This document shows positions 1-9,584 of a DNA stretch of 49,149 nt, one piece after another. This stretch comes from CAZHGD01 sp964531735. Lineage in GTDB: Bacteria > Armatimonadota > UBA10988. Position 1 is the stretch's first letter. Each line of letters opens with the position of its first letter. The stretch spans positions 1 to 49,149 of the forward strand of contig CAZHGD010000041.1 in NCBI GenBank assembly GCA_964531735.1, given 5' to 3'. The notes beneath the pieces were generated by a model. That model had not been told where the DNA came from. It saw nothing but the letters and a program-made list of their open reading frames with translations, and did no database searches. The position numbers and the translations under genes are program-made.

Positions 1-117
1 CCGGGCCGCGGCTGGCCCGTGGCGGTCGGCTTCGGGCTGGCCGTGGGCGGGCTGCTGGGGTTGCTGATGACCGGTGCGGGGGTCCACCCGGGACCGGCGT
101 CGCGGGGGCGTGGGTGA
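1..117 (+). CDS. C-terminal end of a membrane protein (5' truncated)
   Basis: An open frame enters from the left edge in frame 1 and stops at TGA 115-117, leaving 38 codons. The residues are strongly hydrophobic and glycine-rich (VAVGFGLAVGGLLGLLM), followed by a short polar tail ending GRG. This looks like the last transmembrane helix of an integral membrane protein. The stop lies 22 bases before the chosen start of the downstream glycoside hydrolase, so the two may be co-transcribed. A permease or DUF6785-type protein would fit the neighbourhood, but the fragment is too short to assign a family. Confidence 0.5.
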   Translation, partial: PGRGWPVAVGFGLAVGGLLGLLMTGAGVHPGPASRGRG

Positions 118-139
118 GGGTAGGAAGGAGCGCGGTGCC

Positions 140-2227
140 ATGCGCCTGGCGGTGATGGCGCTGGCGGCGGTGGCGTGGCCCGCCATGGCCGGTCCGGCGC
201 GGCTGCACCTGGCGAGCCAGTACCGGTGGGAGACCAAGGCCGGCTACTACCTGTCGTTCGAGAACGAGGCCCCGGAGGGCGCCGCGGCGCGCCTGGCGAC
301 GCTGAAGCTGGTGCTGGGCGTCGGCGACGGCCGGCAGTGGCGGTTCGTGGGTGCTCCGGCGGGCTGGGCGACCACCGGGCGCGAATACCGCTTGCGGGCC
401 GAGTGCGGCGCGCAGAGCGGCGGCCTGTGGCTGGACGACCGGCTGTTGGGTCGCACCGACGGCGGCTACCAGCCGGCGCCGGTGCCGGTGGAGGTCAACG
501 CGGTGCCCGGCTGGGCCGACAGCCCGACCGAGTACGTGGTGCAACCAGCCAGCCTCCGCCTGGTCTGCCCGCCGGCAGCAGCGCTCCAGCGCGAGTGGCC
601 GGCGTTCGCCGAACGCCTGCCGCTGGTTCTGTTCGGAGCGCAGCTCGACGAGCGAGCGGAGCCCCGGATGGGCGCCGAGGTGACCATCGAGAGTCGGTTC
701 ACGCTGTTGCCGCGCCCGGACCTGCGGTCGCTGGCGCCGCTGATCGACCGTTGGGGTCAGGCGCGACACGCCGACTGGCCGCAGAAGATCCGCAGCGATG
801 AGGACCTGCGCCGGGCCACCGACGAGGAGGCGCGGCGCCACGCCGCCTGGGGCACCGTGCCCGAACTCGACCGCTACGGCGGCTGGACCGCCGCGGGCTG
901 GCGCGAGCCGGCCACGGGCTACTTCGCGGTGGTGCAGCGCAACGGTTGGTGGTGGCTGGTGACGCCCGAGGGGCATCCTTGCTTCTACCTGGGTCTCTGC
1001 ACGGCGCCGGCGCTGAACTGGGAGCAGACCCCCGTGACCGGGCGCGAGTTCCTGTTCGAGTGGCTGCCGGCGCGCACCGGCGACGAGGGTGCCGGCTGGG
1101 GCCGCGACCCGTGGGGGGCCGACCCCGGGGTCGACTACCTGGCGCTGCACACCGCCAACCTGATCCGTCGCGACGGCGCCGGCTGGCGCCGGCAGAGCGC
1201 CGCGCGGCTGGCGCAGCGGGTCGCCGCGTGGGGCTTCAGCGGCCTGGCGAAGTGGGGCGGGCAGCCGGGGCTGGTGCGCACGCCGGTGCTGGGCTGGGCG
1301 GACGTGCCGCGACTGGGCCGCCACCCCGACTTCCACGATCCGGCCATACGGGCGCGCTGTCAGGCGGCCTTGCGGCGCCAGATCGAGCCGCACCGCGCGG
1401 ACCCGGACATCCTCGGCTGGTCCATCGGCAACGAGTACGATGAGCTGGTGACGCCGGACGAGGTGCTGGACCTGCTCGCGCGCGGGGCAGCGGTGCCGGC
1501 CAAGCAGGCGCTCATCGATCTGGCGCTACGCGAGCTGACCGGTGGCGAGGTGGCGGCGCTGGCGCGGCGCTGGCAGGTGGCGGGGGTGACCCGCGCCGAC
1601 CTGCTCGCGGCCAAGCCGCGCCCGGCGGCCGAGGACGTGGAAGTCCTGCGGCGGGGCTACTCGGATGCCTACTTCGCGTTCTGCTATCAGACGACCAAGG
1701 CCATCGACGCGCACCACCTGTACCTGGGCAACTGGATCGTGCCCGGTTGGTGGGTCAACGAGAGCGACTGGTCGCTGGTGGCCCGGTGGTGCGACGTGAT
1801 CGGCTACGACAACTACGCGATCGATTTCGCGGACGAGCGTCTGACGCGCCTGATCGCCGCGACCGGCAAGCCGGTGCTCTGCGGTGAGTTCTCGTTTCCC
1901 CCGTGTTACGAAGGTCGCCGCGGATATGGGAAGTATCCGGTCTGGGCGGCCGATGACCAACAAGCGGGCGAGCGTTACCAGCGCTATGTCGCCGCCGGTG
2001 CGCGCCATCCGGCGTGCGTGGGTCTGTGCTGGTTCGAATACCGCGACCAGCCGCTGACGGGTCGCGGACCCGGGCATGGCACCCAGTTGGTCTACGGCGA
2101 GCACTACGCGTTCGGTCTGGTGGACGTGACCGACCGCCCGAAATGGGAGCTGGTCGGCGCGGTGCGCGAGGCCAACCGGCGCGCGGTGGCTCAACGCCGG
2201 GCCGCGATGGACGCGAGCCGAGGTTGA
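140..2227 (+). CDS. Secreted clan GH-A glycoside hydrolase (agarase/GH50-like)
   Basis: This 695-residue exported enzyme probably hydrolyses beta-linked polysaccharide. ATG 140 is chosen over the in-frame ATG at 74 because a good Shine-Dalgarno (AGGAAGGAG, 122-130) precedes it and it opens directly into a signal peptide (MRLAVMALAAVAWPAMA). The N-terminal ~240 residues look like a beta-sandwich. The rest resembles a TIM barrel that begins with the agarase-like line NGWWWLVTPEGHPCFYLGL. Seen in the sequence are a GNEYD motif with Glu about residue 432, the expected acid/base of clan GH-A, and LCGEFSFPP with Glu about residue 583, the expected nucleophile. The ending YAFGLVDVTDRPKWELV also recalls agarases. 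The exact substrate is not determinable. GH42- or GH5-like membership is the alternative. Confidence 0.75.
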   Translation: MRLAVMALAAVAWPAMAGPARLHLASQYRWETKAGYYLSFENEAPEGAAARLATLKLVLGVGDGRQWRFVGAPAGWATTGREYRLRAECGAQSGGLWLDDRLLGRTDGGYQPAPVPVEVNAVPGWADSPTEYVVQPASLRLVCPPAAALQREWPAFAERLPLVLFGAQLDERAEPRMGAEVTIESRFTLLPRPDLRSLAPLIDRWGQARHADWPQKIRSDEDLRRATDEEARRHAAWGTVPELDRYGGWTAAGWREPATGYFAVVQRNGWWWLVTPEGHPCFYLGLCTAPALNWEQTPVTGREFLFEWLPARTGDEGAGWGRDPWGADPGVDYLALHTANLIRRDGAGWRRQSAARLAQRVAAWGFSGLAKWGGQPGLVRTPVLGWADVPRLGRHPDFHDPAIRARCQAALRRQIEPHRADPDILGWSIGNEYDELVTPDEVLDLLARGAAVPAKQALIDLALRELTGGEVAALARRWQVAGVTRADLLAAKPRPAAEDVEVLRRGYSDAYFAFCYQTTKAIDAHHLYLGNWIVPGWWVNESDWSLVARWCDVIGYDNYAIDFADERLTRLIAATGKPVLCGEFSFPPCYEGRRGYGKYPVWAADDQQAGERYQRYVAAGARHPACVGLCWFEYRDQPLTGRGPGHGTQLVYGEHYAFGLVDVTDRPKWELVGAVREANRRAVAQRRAAMDASRG

Positions 2228-2255
2228 GCGGGTTGGGGGACGAGCCGACAGAGGG

Positions 2256-5200
2256 ATGACGAGCGTGCTGCCGAGCAAGGCAACCAGGAACCTGGCGCCC
2301 GGCCCCCGCGGCCCCCGCCGCGGGCTGGCGCTCGTGGTGCTGGCGCTACTGCTGCGGCCCGGCGGGGCGGCGGCCCGGCAGGTCCTGGTCCTCAACTCCT
2401 ACCACCTCGGCTACGCGTGGTCCGACGCCGAGGTGGCCGGCATCCGGGCCGCGCTGACCGGCGACCCGATGCCCGTGGTCGAGTACCTCGATGCCAAGCG
2501 GCACCCCAAGAACGAGCACTGGGAGCAGTTGCGCAGCCTCTATGCGGTGAAGTACCCGGCCGGCTCACTGGCTCTGGTCATGGCCGTTGACGACCCCGCG
2601 CTCAAGTTCGTTCTGCGCTACCGCAACGCGCTGTTCGCCGGCGTGCCAGTGGTGTTCTGTGGCATCAACGACCACACCCCGGGCGCCATCTCCAGCCTGC
2701 CCGCCATCACCGGCGTCTACCAGAACGATGACGTCGTCGGCACGCTCGAGCTGGTGCGGCGCTTGCAGCCGCAGGTCAAAGCGATCCGCGTGGTCCACGA
2801 CTACACCGTGTCGGGCATCGGTGCGCGGCATGAGCTGGACGCGGTGCTGCCGCGCTTCGGCTCGTCGTTCGAGGTCAGCTACGCGCCCGATCAGCCGTTG
2901 AGTGACCTGCTGACCGAGCTGTCACGGCTGCCGAGCAACACGGTGGTGTTGCTGCTGGTCTACGCCAACGACCGCGACGGGCGGGTCTACGAGTTGGCCG
3001 AGAGCACCCGCCGGATCTGCCGGAGCGCGCCGGTGCCGGTCTACACCATCAACGCGATGCGCCTGGGCTCGGGGGTCATCGGCGGCTCGTTGTTGGCTGG
3101 TGACCAGCACGGGGCGCGGGCGGCCCGATTGGCGCAGCGCGTGCTGGCCGGCCGTGACCCGGAGGACATTCCCGAGGAGGACAACGCCGGCGCCCGCCCG
3201 ATGTTCGATGACGCGGTCCTGCGCCGGTTCGGCCTGCGGCGGGAGAGTCTGCCGGCCGACAGCTTCATCATCAACCAACCGGTGCCGCAGGGCCTGCTGC
3301 ACGGCGAGCGCCGGGTGCTCGTCGGCGTGGTCACGGTGCTGGCGCTGCTGTGGGGCGTCACGCACGCGCTCGGCGTGCGCCAACGCCGGCAGTGGCGCAC
3401 CCGGTGCCGCGAGGCCGAGCAGCGGTTCGCGGCGCTGTTCCGCGGGGGCCCGTCGATGGTCGCGCTGACGCGTTACGACGACGGGTTGCTGCTCGACCTC
3501 AACGAGGCTTTCGAGCGCCACCTGTGCTGCCCGCGTGACGAGGTGCTGGGGCGTTCGGTGCTGGAGCTGGGCCTGTACGCCGACGCGCAGGATCGCGAGC
3601 GCCTGCTGAGCTGGGTGCGCGAGCAGGGCTCGTGTGCCGGCGTGGAGCTTGACCTGAAGGCGCGCGACGGTCGGCACGTGAGCGTGCTCGTGTCGTCGGC
3701 GCTGGTCGAACTGAGCGGCGAGCAGTGCCTGCTCAACGTGCTGGTCGACGTGACTGAGCGCCGCCGCCTGGAAAGCGATCTGCGGCGTGGCGAGGCCCGC
3801 CATCAGGCGATGAGCGAGCGCCTGGCCGCGGTCGCGGCCATCGGCGGTGAGCTGCTCTTGTGCCGCGACGAGGCCAGCCTCTACAAGATGGTGGTGGAAC
3901 TGGCCCGGGAGCGGCTGGGGGTGGTCCGCTGCAGCGTCCACGTCCGTGACGGCGACTGGCGACGAGGCACGTTCGGCACCGACCGCGACGGCCAGACGGT
4001 CGATGAGAGCGGCCTGGTCGACGTGCTCGACGACTCCTGGGAGGCCCTGTTTCGGGCCAGAGGGCTGGGCGACCGCCTGTGGGAAGTGGTCGAGGAGCCG
4101 CTCACCGAGACGCACGACGGGCAGGTCGTCGACCTGGGTACCGGCTGGATTGTGCGGACGCCGATTGCCAGCGCGCAGGGCGTGGTCGGCGTCTTCTGCA
4201 ACGACGCCGGCGGCACCGCCGCACCGGTCGATGCTGACCTGCAGGCCGTCGTGGCGACGCTGTGCGCGCTGCTGGGCCAGGTGGTCCAGCGCACCCGCGA
4301 CGAAGCGCGGACGGCAGCCACTGCCGCCTCGGAGCGGCAGCTCCAGAAGCGGCTGCGCGCGCTGGCCGAACTGAGCAACGATCTGGCCCGCGTGGGCGAC
4401 TTCCACGAGCTGTGCCGTCAGGCCGTCGAGCTCGGCCGCCAACGCCTGGGCTTTGACCGCCTGGGCCTGTGGTTCCGGGTGGACGACCAGCCGCTGGCCG
4501 AAGGCTCCTTCGGCACCGACGAGCGCGGCCAGACGCGCGACGAACGCGGCGTCCGCGTCCGGGCGACCCCGGATTCGGCGCTGGGCCGGGTGTGGGAACG
4601 CCAGGGCATGGCGATGCTGGAGCGCGATTGCCCGATCCGCGACCAGTACGGCCGGATCATCGGCCAGGGCACGGTCATCTTCGCCGGACTCTGGGACGGC
4701 GAGCGCGTGATCGGTTCGCTGAACTGCGACAACCTGCTGAGCAATCGGCCGCTTGGTGAGCAGGACGCCGAGCTGCTGAACCTGTATGCCGCGGTGATCG
4801 GCCACCTCTGCACCCGACAGCGGCAGGCCGAGGCCCGGGCCGAGCTGGAGGCGCAACTGCGGCAGGCGACCAAGATGGAAGCGGTGGGGCAGCTCGCCGG
4901 CGGCGTGGCGCACGACTTCAACAACCTGCTGACCACGATGTCGTGCTTCAGCGAGTTTCTGCTCGAGGGCCTGCCGGTGGGCAGCCCGCTGCGCGGCGAC
5001 GTCGAGCAGATCAAGCAGGCCGCGTCGCGGGCCGCCGACCTGACCCGCCAGCTCCTGGCGTTCAGCCGCAAGCAGATGATCCAGCCCCGACCCCTCGATC
5101 TCAACGAGCAGGTGCGCGGTTTGGAGAAGCTGCTCCGCCGGCTGATCGGCGAGGACGTGCAACTGGTCGTCGAACTGGCCACCGATCTCGGCCAGGTGAT

Positions 5201-6008
5201 GGCCGATCCAGGGCAGCTCGACCAGGTGCTGATGAACCTGGTGGTCAACGCCAAACAGGCCATGCCCGACGGCGGTCGGGTGACCATCTCGACCGCGGAA
5301 GTGACGCTCGATGTCGCCTATGCGCGCAGTCACTTGGAGGTGCGCCCAGGGCGCTACCTGCGCCTGAGCGTCAGTGACTCCGGCGTCGGCATGTCCGAAG
5401 AGACCCGGACGCGGATCTTCGAGCCGTTCTTCACGACCAAGGGACCAGGCGAAGGCACCGGCCTCGGTCTGTCGACGGTGTACGGCATCGTCAAGCAGAA
5501 CGAAGGGCATATCGAGTGTCGCAGCGAGCCGGGCCATGGCACGCGCTTCGACGTCTATCTGCCGCGAATTGAGCCGGCGGACGAAGCCGAGGCCACGGCG
5601 GTGGTCGACCAGGCGCTGACCGGGCGCGAGACCATCTTGTTGGTCGAGGACGAGGAGGCCGTGCGGCGGCTGGCCAGCCGCGTCCTGGCCAGCTATGGCT
5701 ACCACGTGGTCGAGGCGGCCAACGCCGCGGAAGCCGTGCGCGCCGCCGAGAAGACCGACCGGCCGATCGACCTGCTGCTCACCGATGTCATCATGCCGGG
5801 CATGAACGGCCGCGACCTGGCTCGGCACTTGCACGCCGAGCAGCCACACCTCCGCGTCCTCTACATGACCGGCTACGCCGACAGCGCCCTGGCCAGCCAC
5901 GGCGTGCTGCAGACGCAGGCACCGGTCATCCAAAAGCCGTTCAGCCCCCGCGCGTTGGCCGAGCAGGTGCGCGAGTTGCTCGACGGTCCGCCGGCCAGCG
6001 AATCCTGA
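2256..6008 (+). CDS. Hybrid sensor histidine kinase with periplasmic binding domain, PAS, two GAFs and receiver
   Basis: A 1,250-residue membrane sensor kinase. In order: a cleavable or anchoring signal at about residues 20-40; an ABC-type substrate-binding (PF04392-like) periplasmic domain from about 42 to 335, starting VLVLNSYHLGYAWSDAE; a transmembrane helix at about 353-373; a PAS domain at about 388-505; two tandem GAF domains at about 520-860 that share an FGTDxxGQTxDExG line; a HisKA H-box GGVAHDFNN with His about 886; a HATPase domain with N-box Asn about 998 and the G-box DSGVGM, F-box and GTGLGL motifs; and a receiver domain whose phosphoacceptor is Asp about 1177 (LTDVIMPG). All catalytic residues appear intact. 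No DNA-binding output domain is present, so another protein must act downstream. Its place between two carbohydrate-active genes suggests it senses a glycan-derived ligand (inference). Confidence 0.88.
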   Translation: MTSVLPSKATRNLAPGPRGPRRGLALVVLALLLRPGGAAARQVLVLNSYHLGYAWSDAEVAGIRAALTGDPMPVVEYLDAKRHPKNEHWEQLRSLYAVKYPAGSLALVMAVDDPALKFVLRYRNALFAGVPVVFCGINDHTPGAISSLPAITGVYQNDDVVGTLELVRRLQPQVKAIRVVHDYTVSGIGARHELDAVLPRFGSSFEVSYAPDQPLSDLLTELSRLPSNTVVLLLVYANDRDGRVYELAESTRRICRSAPVPVYTINAMRLGSGVIGGSLLAGDQHGARAARLAQRVLAGRDPEDIPEEDNAGARPMFDDAVLRRFGLRRESLPADSFIINQPVPQGLLHGERRVLVGVVTVLALLWGVTHALGVRQRRQWRTRCREAEQRFAALFRGGPSMVALTRYDDGLLLDLNEAFERHLCCPRDEVLGRSVLELGLYADAQDRERLLSWVREQGSCAGVELDLKARDGRHVSVLVSSALVELSGEQCLLNVLVDVTERRRLESDLRRGEARHQAMSERLAAVAAIGGELLLCRDEASLYKMVVELARERLGVVRCSVHVRDGDWRRGTFGTDRDGQTVDESGLVDVLDDSWEALFRARGLGDRLWEVVEEPLTETHDGQVVDLGTGWIVRTPIASAQGVVGVFCNDAGGTAAPVDADLQAVVATLCALLGQVVQRTRDEARTAATAASERQLQKRLRALAELSNDLARVGDFHELCRQAVELGRQRLGFDRLGLWFRVDDQPLAEGSFGTDERGQTRDERGVRVRATPDSALGRVWERQGMAMLERDCPIRDQYGRIIGQGTVIFAGLWDGERVIGSLNCDNLLSNRPLGEQDAELLNLYAAVIGHLCTRQRQAEARAELEAQLRQATKMEAVGQLAGGVAHDFNNLLTTMSCFSEFLLEGLPVGSPLRGDVEQIKQAASRAADLTRQLLAFSRKQMIQPRPLDLNEQVRGLEKLLRRLIGEDVQLVVELATDLGQVMADPGQLDQVLMNLVVNAKQAMPDGGRVTISTAEVTLDVAYARSHLEVRPGRYLRLSVSDSGVGMSEETRTRIFEPFFTTKGPGEGTGLGLSTVYGIVKQNEGHIECRSEPGHGTRFDVYLPRIEPADEAEATAVVDQALTGRETILLVEDEEAVRRLASRVLASYGYHVVEAANAAEAVRAAEKTDRPIDLLLTDVIMPGMNGRDLARHLHAEQPHLRVLYMTGYADSALASHGVLQTQAPVIQKPFSPRALAEQVRELLDGPPASES

Positions 6009-6093
6009 GCCGCCGTGACGGCCGGCGGTTCGCCCCGCAGGGCAAGCAGGATCCCGCCGGCGGGCGGCCAAACCCGCCGCGGAGACCACCGAT
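6009..6093 (+). terminator. Possible weak hairpin terminator after the hybrid kinase gene
   Basis: Just after the TGA, CCGCCG (6010-6015) pairs with CGGCGG (6023-6028) around a 7-nt loop. No U-rich tract follows, so termination is uncertain, and read-through into the DUF4838 gene is equally plausible. The remaining intergenic bases show no convincing -10 or -35 pair. Confidence 0.25.
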
Positions 6094-9000
6094 ATGCGCC
6101 TGCGGATGCTGCTGACCATCCTGCTGCTGGCCGGCTTGGCGACAGCGGCCGAGAACATCTACCCCGATCCGGGCTTCGAGGCCGGCGGGCGTCCCGGCGT
6201 GGCCCACTCGGGTCAGCGGGCCGGCTACCTCAGTGTCGGTGCCAGGCAGCACTTCGTCTACCTGGGCGAGCGCCTCAAGGTGGAACCCTACGCCACCTAT
6301 CGCGCCACCGCCTGGGTCAGGGCCAAGTGCGCCGTCGGCGCGGCGCAAGCGCTCTACGTCTACGCGTGGGACTCCTATGTCTGGGCCTTCGGCGCGCAGG
6401 CCAACATCCCGGCCGGCGACGACTGGAAGCAAGTCAGCATCACCTTCCGGGTGCCGTTCGACCACCTCTACTTCCATCCCCTGGCGCTGACCGACGCCGC
6501 CAATGCCGAAGCCTGGGTGGACGACATCGTGGTCGAGCGCATCGCCTCCGCCGCCGAAACCATCCTGCAGTTGCGCAAGCTGACCAAGCTGGGCGCTGAT
6601 GACGCGCGGCTGCTGGCGCGCTGGGAACTGGCCCAGGGCGAGCCGTTCGCGGCCGAAAAGGTGATGGGCCTGACCGACGACCGCGTGGCCCGTGCCGACA
6701 TCGCCTGCCTCCTCGGCCTGGCGGCCAAGTCGACCAGCGAACGGGCGCGGCACCTGGTGGCCATGCTGGTCAACGGCGCGGCCGAGCTCAACGACGGGGC
6801 CAAGCGTCTCGGCGAGGTCGGCGCGGGCGTGCCGCTGCCGGTCCTGATGGAGCGGCTCAAGCTGGTGGCGCCGACGGCGCGGCCGACGGTGGTGCGCGGA
6901 CTGCCGGTGGCGCTGAAGCAGATGCTGCCGCGCGATGACACCAGCGGCAGCCTGGCCGCGCGCCGGGCGGCGGTGGAGCAGGCCGCGGCCACCGTGGCCG
7001 ACGCGCAACGGTCGCTGCCCGAGGCGTCGACGGCGCTGGCGCCGGTGCTCGCCGAGCTGACCGCGCGCCGCCGCCGACTGGAGGCGGAGATGAAGCAACT
7101 GGGTCGAGCTCAGGTCGTCATCGACGGCGCGCCGGTCACGCCGCGTACCTACGCCATCGTGGTGCCGGACCATCCGACGCCGTCGGAGGATCGCGCGGCG
7201 CGCGATCTGCAAGCGCACCTGGAGCGCATCACCGGCCAGGCGCTGCCGGTGGTCAAGGCCGTGGAGCGGGGCGACCGGGCCTGCTTTGTGGTCGGCCGCA
7301 GTCCGCTGGCCGGTCTGCTCGGTGTCAAGGTGGACTACGAGCGCCTCGGCGCCGAGGGGGTACGGATCGCCACCGCCGGGCGCCACGTGGTGCTCACCGG
7401 CAACCAGCGCGGCGTGCTCTACGCCGTGTACGTGTTCCTCGAAGAACACCTCGGCTGCCGCTGGTTCACGCCCGACTGCGCCACCTGGCCGACCGAGGGC
7501 ACCATCACCGTCGGTCCGCTGGACCGCACCGAGGTGCCGGCGCTGGAATACCGTGCCACCGACTACCCGAACAGCCGGCCGCCGGAGTTCGCGGTGCGCA
7601 ACCGGCTCAACGGCGCCCAGGTGGAAGCGGACGCCTCGTGGGGCGGCCACATCACCTACCGCGGCTTCGTTCACACGTTCAACGCGCTGGTGTCGCCCGA
7701 CGAGTGGTACGCGTCGCACCCGGAGTACTTCTCCGAGGTCGGTGGCAAGCGCCTGCGCGACTACACGCAGTTGTGCCTGACCAACCCCGAGGTGCTGAAG
7801 ATCGCCATCGCCAGCGTGCGGCGTTGGATCAAGGAGTCGCCCGAGGCCAACATCATCTCGGTCTCGCAGAACGACTGGCACAACTACTGCGAGTGCGCCA
7901 ACTGCCGCCGCGTGGCCGAGGCCGAAGGCAGCCAGAGCGGGCCGCTGCTGCACTTCGTCAACGCCATCGCCGACGACATCGCCAAGGACCATCCGCACGT
8001 CATCATCGACACCTTGGCCTACCAGTACACGCGCCAGCCGCCGAAGGTGGTGCGGCCGCGGCCGAACGTGGCCATCCGCCTGTGCAGCATCGAGTGCGAG
8101 TTCAACCGGCCGCTGGCCACCTCGCCCTACAACCAGACCTTCGTGGCCGACATCAAAGGCTGGCAGGCCATCTGCAAGCGGCTGCACATCTGGGACTACG
8201 TGATCAACTACGCGCACACGATCATGCCCTTCCCGAACCTGCGCGTGCTGCAGCCGAACATCCAGTTCTTCATCGCCAACGGCGTCACCGGCATCTACGA
8301 GGAAGCCGACTACTACACCAAGGGCGGCGAGCTGGCCGAGCTGCGCACGTACCTGATGGCCAAGCTGCTCTGGCATCCGAAGGCCGATGTCGAGCGGGCC
8401 ACGCGGGAGTTCCTGGCCGCCTACTACGGTCCGGCCGCCAAGCCGATCGCCGCCTATCTCGAGCAGGTGCACAAGCTGGCGGTCAGCGATGCCAACTACC
8501 ACATGCCGATCTACGTCGGCCCGACCGGCCCGCACCTGAGCGACGCGGCGCTGAGCAGCTACGAGAAGCTGTTCGACCAGGCCGAAGCGGCGGTCAAGGA
8601 CGACGCGGTGCGGCTGCACCGGGTGCAGGTGGCGCGGCTGCCCATCGTCTACACGCGCATCGCCAAGGCCACGCGGCCGGGCTACAAGCTGACCGACCAG
8701 GCGCTGGTGCCGGTCACCGGTGGTGACGTCGGCCCGCGCGTGGCCTGGTTCGAGAAGGTCGCCCGCGCCGAGGGCGTGCGGATGATCAGCGAAGGCCAGA
8801 GCTTCGACGCCTGGCTGAGCCGCGTCGATCGGGGCCCGCGTGAGGTGCCGCTGGTCAAGCTGGCGGCCGGCGACCTGGTGGCCCTGGTCGCACCGGGCCT
8901 GGGCGGGCGCGTGCTGAGTCTGCGGCTGGGCCAGCGCGAACTGCTGCAACTGGTGCGCCACGGCGACGAGGTGGAGCCGACCACCGGCGGCTACAAGGAG

Positions 9001-9537
9001 TTCTCGGAGAGCGGCTACCAGTCGCCCGGCTGGAACGAGCCGTACGAAGTGGTGGAGCGCTCGGCCACGGCGGTGAAGCTCCGCTCGCGGCCGTTGGCCA
9101 ACGGCCTGGTCTTCGAGCGCCGCTACGAGCTGAGCGGTGGCTGTCCCGAACTGCTGGTCAGCTCGCGGCTGACCAACCCGAGCGGCGGCGACAAGCAGGC
9201 GCGCATCCGCGTCCACGCTTGCTTCCATCTCAGCCAGGCCAAGGGCGCGGCGCTGGACCTGGGCGGCCTGCGTCGCTCGCTGGCCCCGGGGGCGACCAAG
9301 GAGACCGAGCTCTGGCTGCGTGAGAAAGACCGTCCAGCCGGCGAGTGGAGCATCATCGACCGCGCCGGCAAGATCCGGATCACCAACCGCTTCCAGCCCG
9401 AGCAGGTGGAGGTCTGCTACTTCAACTGGCACGGCCCGGACCACCGCGCCAACCCGGAGCTGTGGTCGCCGCAACGGACGCTGAAGGCCGGTGAGTCGCT
9501 GGTGCTGGACCACCGCTACCAGTTCACGCGGCCGTAA
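6094..9537 (+). CDS. Secreted DUF4838 protein (alpha-glucuronidase-like, multidomain)
   Basis: A 1,147-residue exported protein with a signal peptide (MRLRMLLTILLLAGLATAAE). Residues ~20-155 look like a carbohydrate-binding beta-sandwich (starting IYPDPGFEAGG and ending WVDDIVVERI). Residues ~160-340 are helical. An alpha/beta domain of the type that precedes GH20/GH67 barrels follows at ~345-470 (PTPSEDRAARDLQAHLERIT). The DUF4838 core occupies about 470-790, with HPEYFSEVGGKR, QNDWHNYCECANC (Cys about 599, 601 and 604) and IDTLAYQYTRQPP. The C-terminal ~230 residues include APGLGGRVLSL, resembling mutarotase-type beta-sandwiches. DUF4838 proteins are relatives of glucuronidase-type glycoside hydrolases and usually sit in polysaccharide loci, but their substrates are poorly known. 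It lies 85 bases after the sensor kinase and 47 before the membrane protein, consistent with one unit. A second in-frame ATG at 6106 is a possible start. Confidence 0.8.
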   Translation: MRLRMLLTILLLAGLATAAENIYPDPGFEAGGRPGVAHSGQRAGYLSVGARQHFVYLGERLKVEPYATYRATAWVRAKCAVGAAQALYVYAWDSYVWAFGAQANIPAGDDWKQVSITFRVPFDHLYFHPLALTDAANAEAWVDDIVVERIASAAETILQLRKLTKLGADDARLLARWELAQGEPFAAEKVMGLTDDRVARADIACLLGLAAKSTSERARHLVAMLVNGAAELNDGAKRLGEVGAGVPLPVLMERLKLVAPTARPTVVRGLPVALKQMLPRDDTSGSLAARRAAVEQAAATVADAQRSLPEASTALAPVLAELTARRRRLEAEMKQLGRAQVVIDGAPVTPRTYAIVVPDHPTPSEDRAARDLQAHLERITGQALPVVKAVERGDRACFVVGRSPLAGLLGVKVDYERLGAEGVRIATAGRHVVLTGNQRGVLYAVYVFLEEHLGCRWFTPDCATWPTEGTITVGPLDRTEVPALEYRATDYPNSRPPEFAVRNRLNGAQVEADASWGGHITYRGFVHTFNALVSPDEWYASHPEYFSEVGGKRLRDYTQLCLTNPEVLKIAIASVRRWIKESPEANIISVSQNDWHNYCECANCRRVAEAEGSQSGPLLHFVNAIADDIAKDHPHVIIDTLAYQYTRQPPKVVRPRPNVAIRLCSIECEFNRPLATSPYNQTFVADIKGWQAICKRLHIWDYVINYAHTIMPFPNLRVLQPNIQFFIANGVTGIYEEADYYTKGGELAELRTYLMAKLLWHPKADVERATREFLAAYYGPAAKPIAAYLEQVHKLAVSDANYHMPIYVGPTGPHLSDAALSSYEKLFDQAEAAVKDDAVRLHRVQVARLPIVYTRIAKATRPGYKLTDQALVPVTGGDVGPRVAWFEKVARAEGVRMISEGQSFDAWLSRVDRGPREVPLVKLAAGDLVALVAPGLGGRVLSLRLGQRELLQLVRHGDEVEPTTGGYKEFSESGYQSPGWNEPYEVVERSATAVKLRSRPLANGLVFERRYELSGGCPELLVSSRLTNPSGGDKQARIRVHACFHLSQAKGAALDLGGLRRSLAPGATKETELWLREKDRPAGEWSIIDRAGKIRITNRFQPEQVEVCYFNWHGPDHRANPELWSPQRTLKAGESLVLDHRYQFTRP

Positions 9538-9584
9538 GGGTCGGCACCGACTGCCCACTAGACCGCAGGGAGACGAATCGCCCA

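Noticed and set aside
2922..6158. Long minus-strand open frame (1,078 codons) opposite the hybrid kinase gene
   Set aside because: It mirrors the coding strand of a gene with intact family motifs. High-GC codon use removes stops from the opposite strand. The translation is His/Gln/Arg-rich without motifs.
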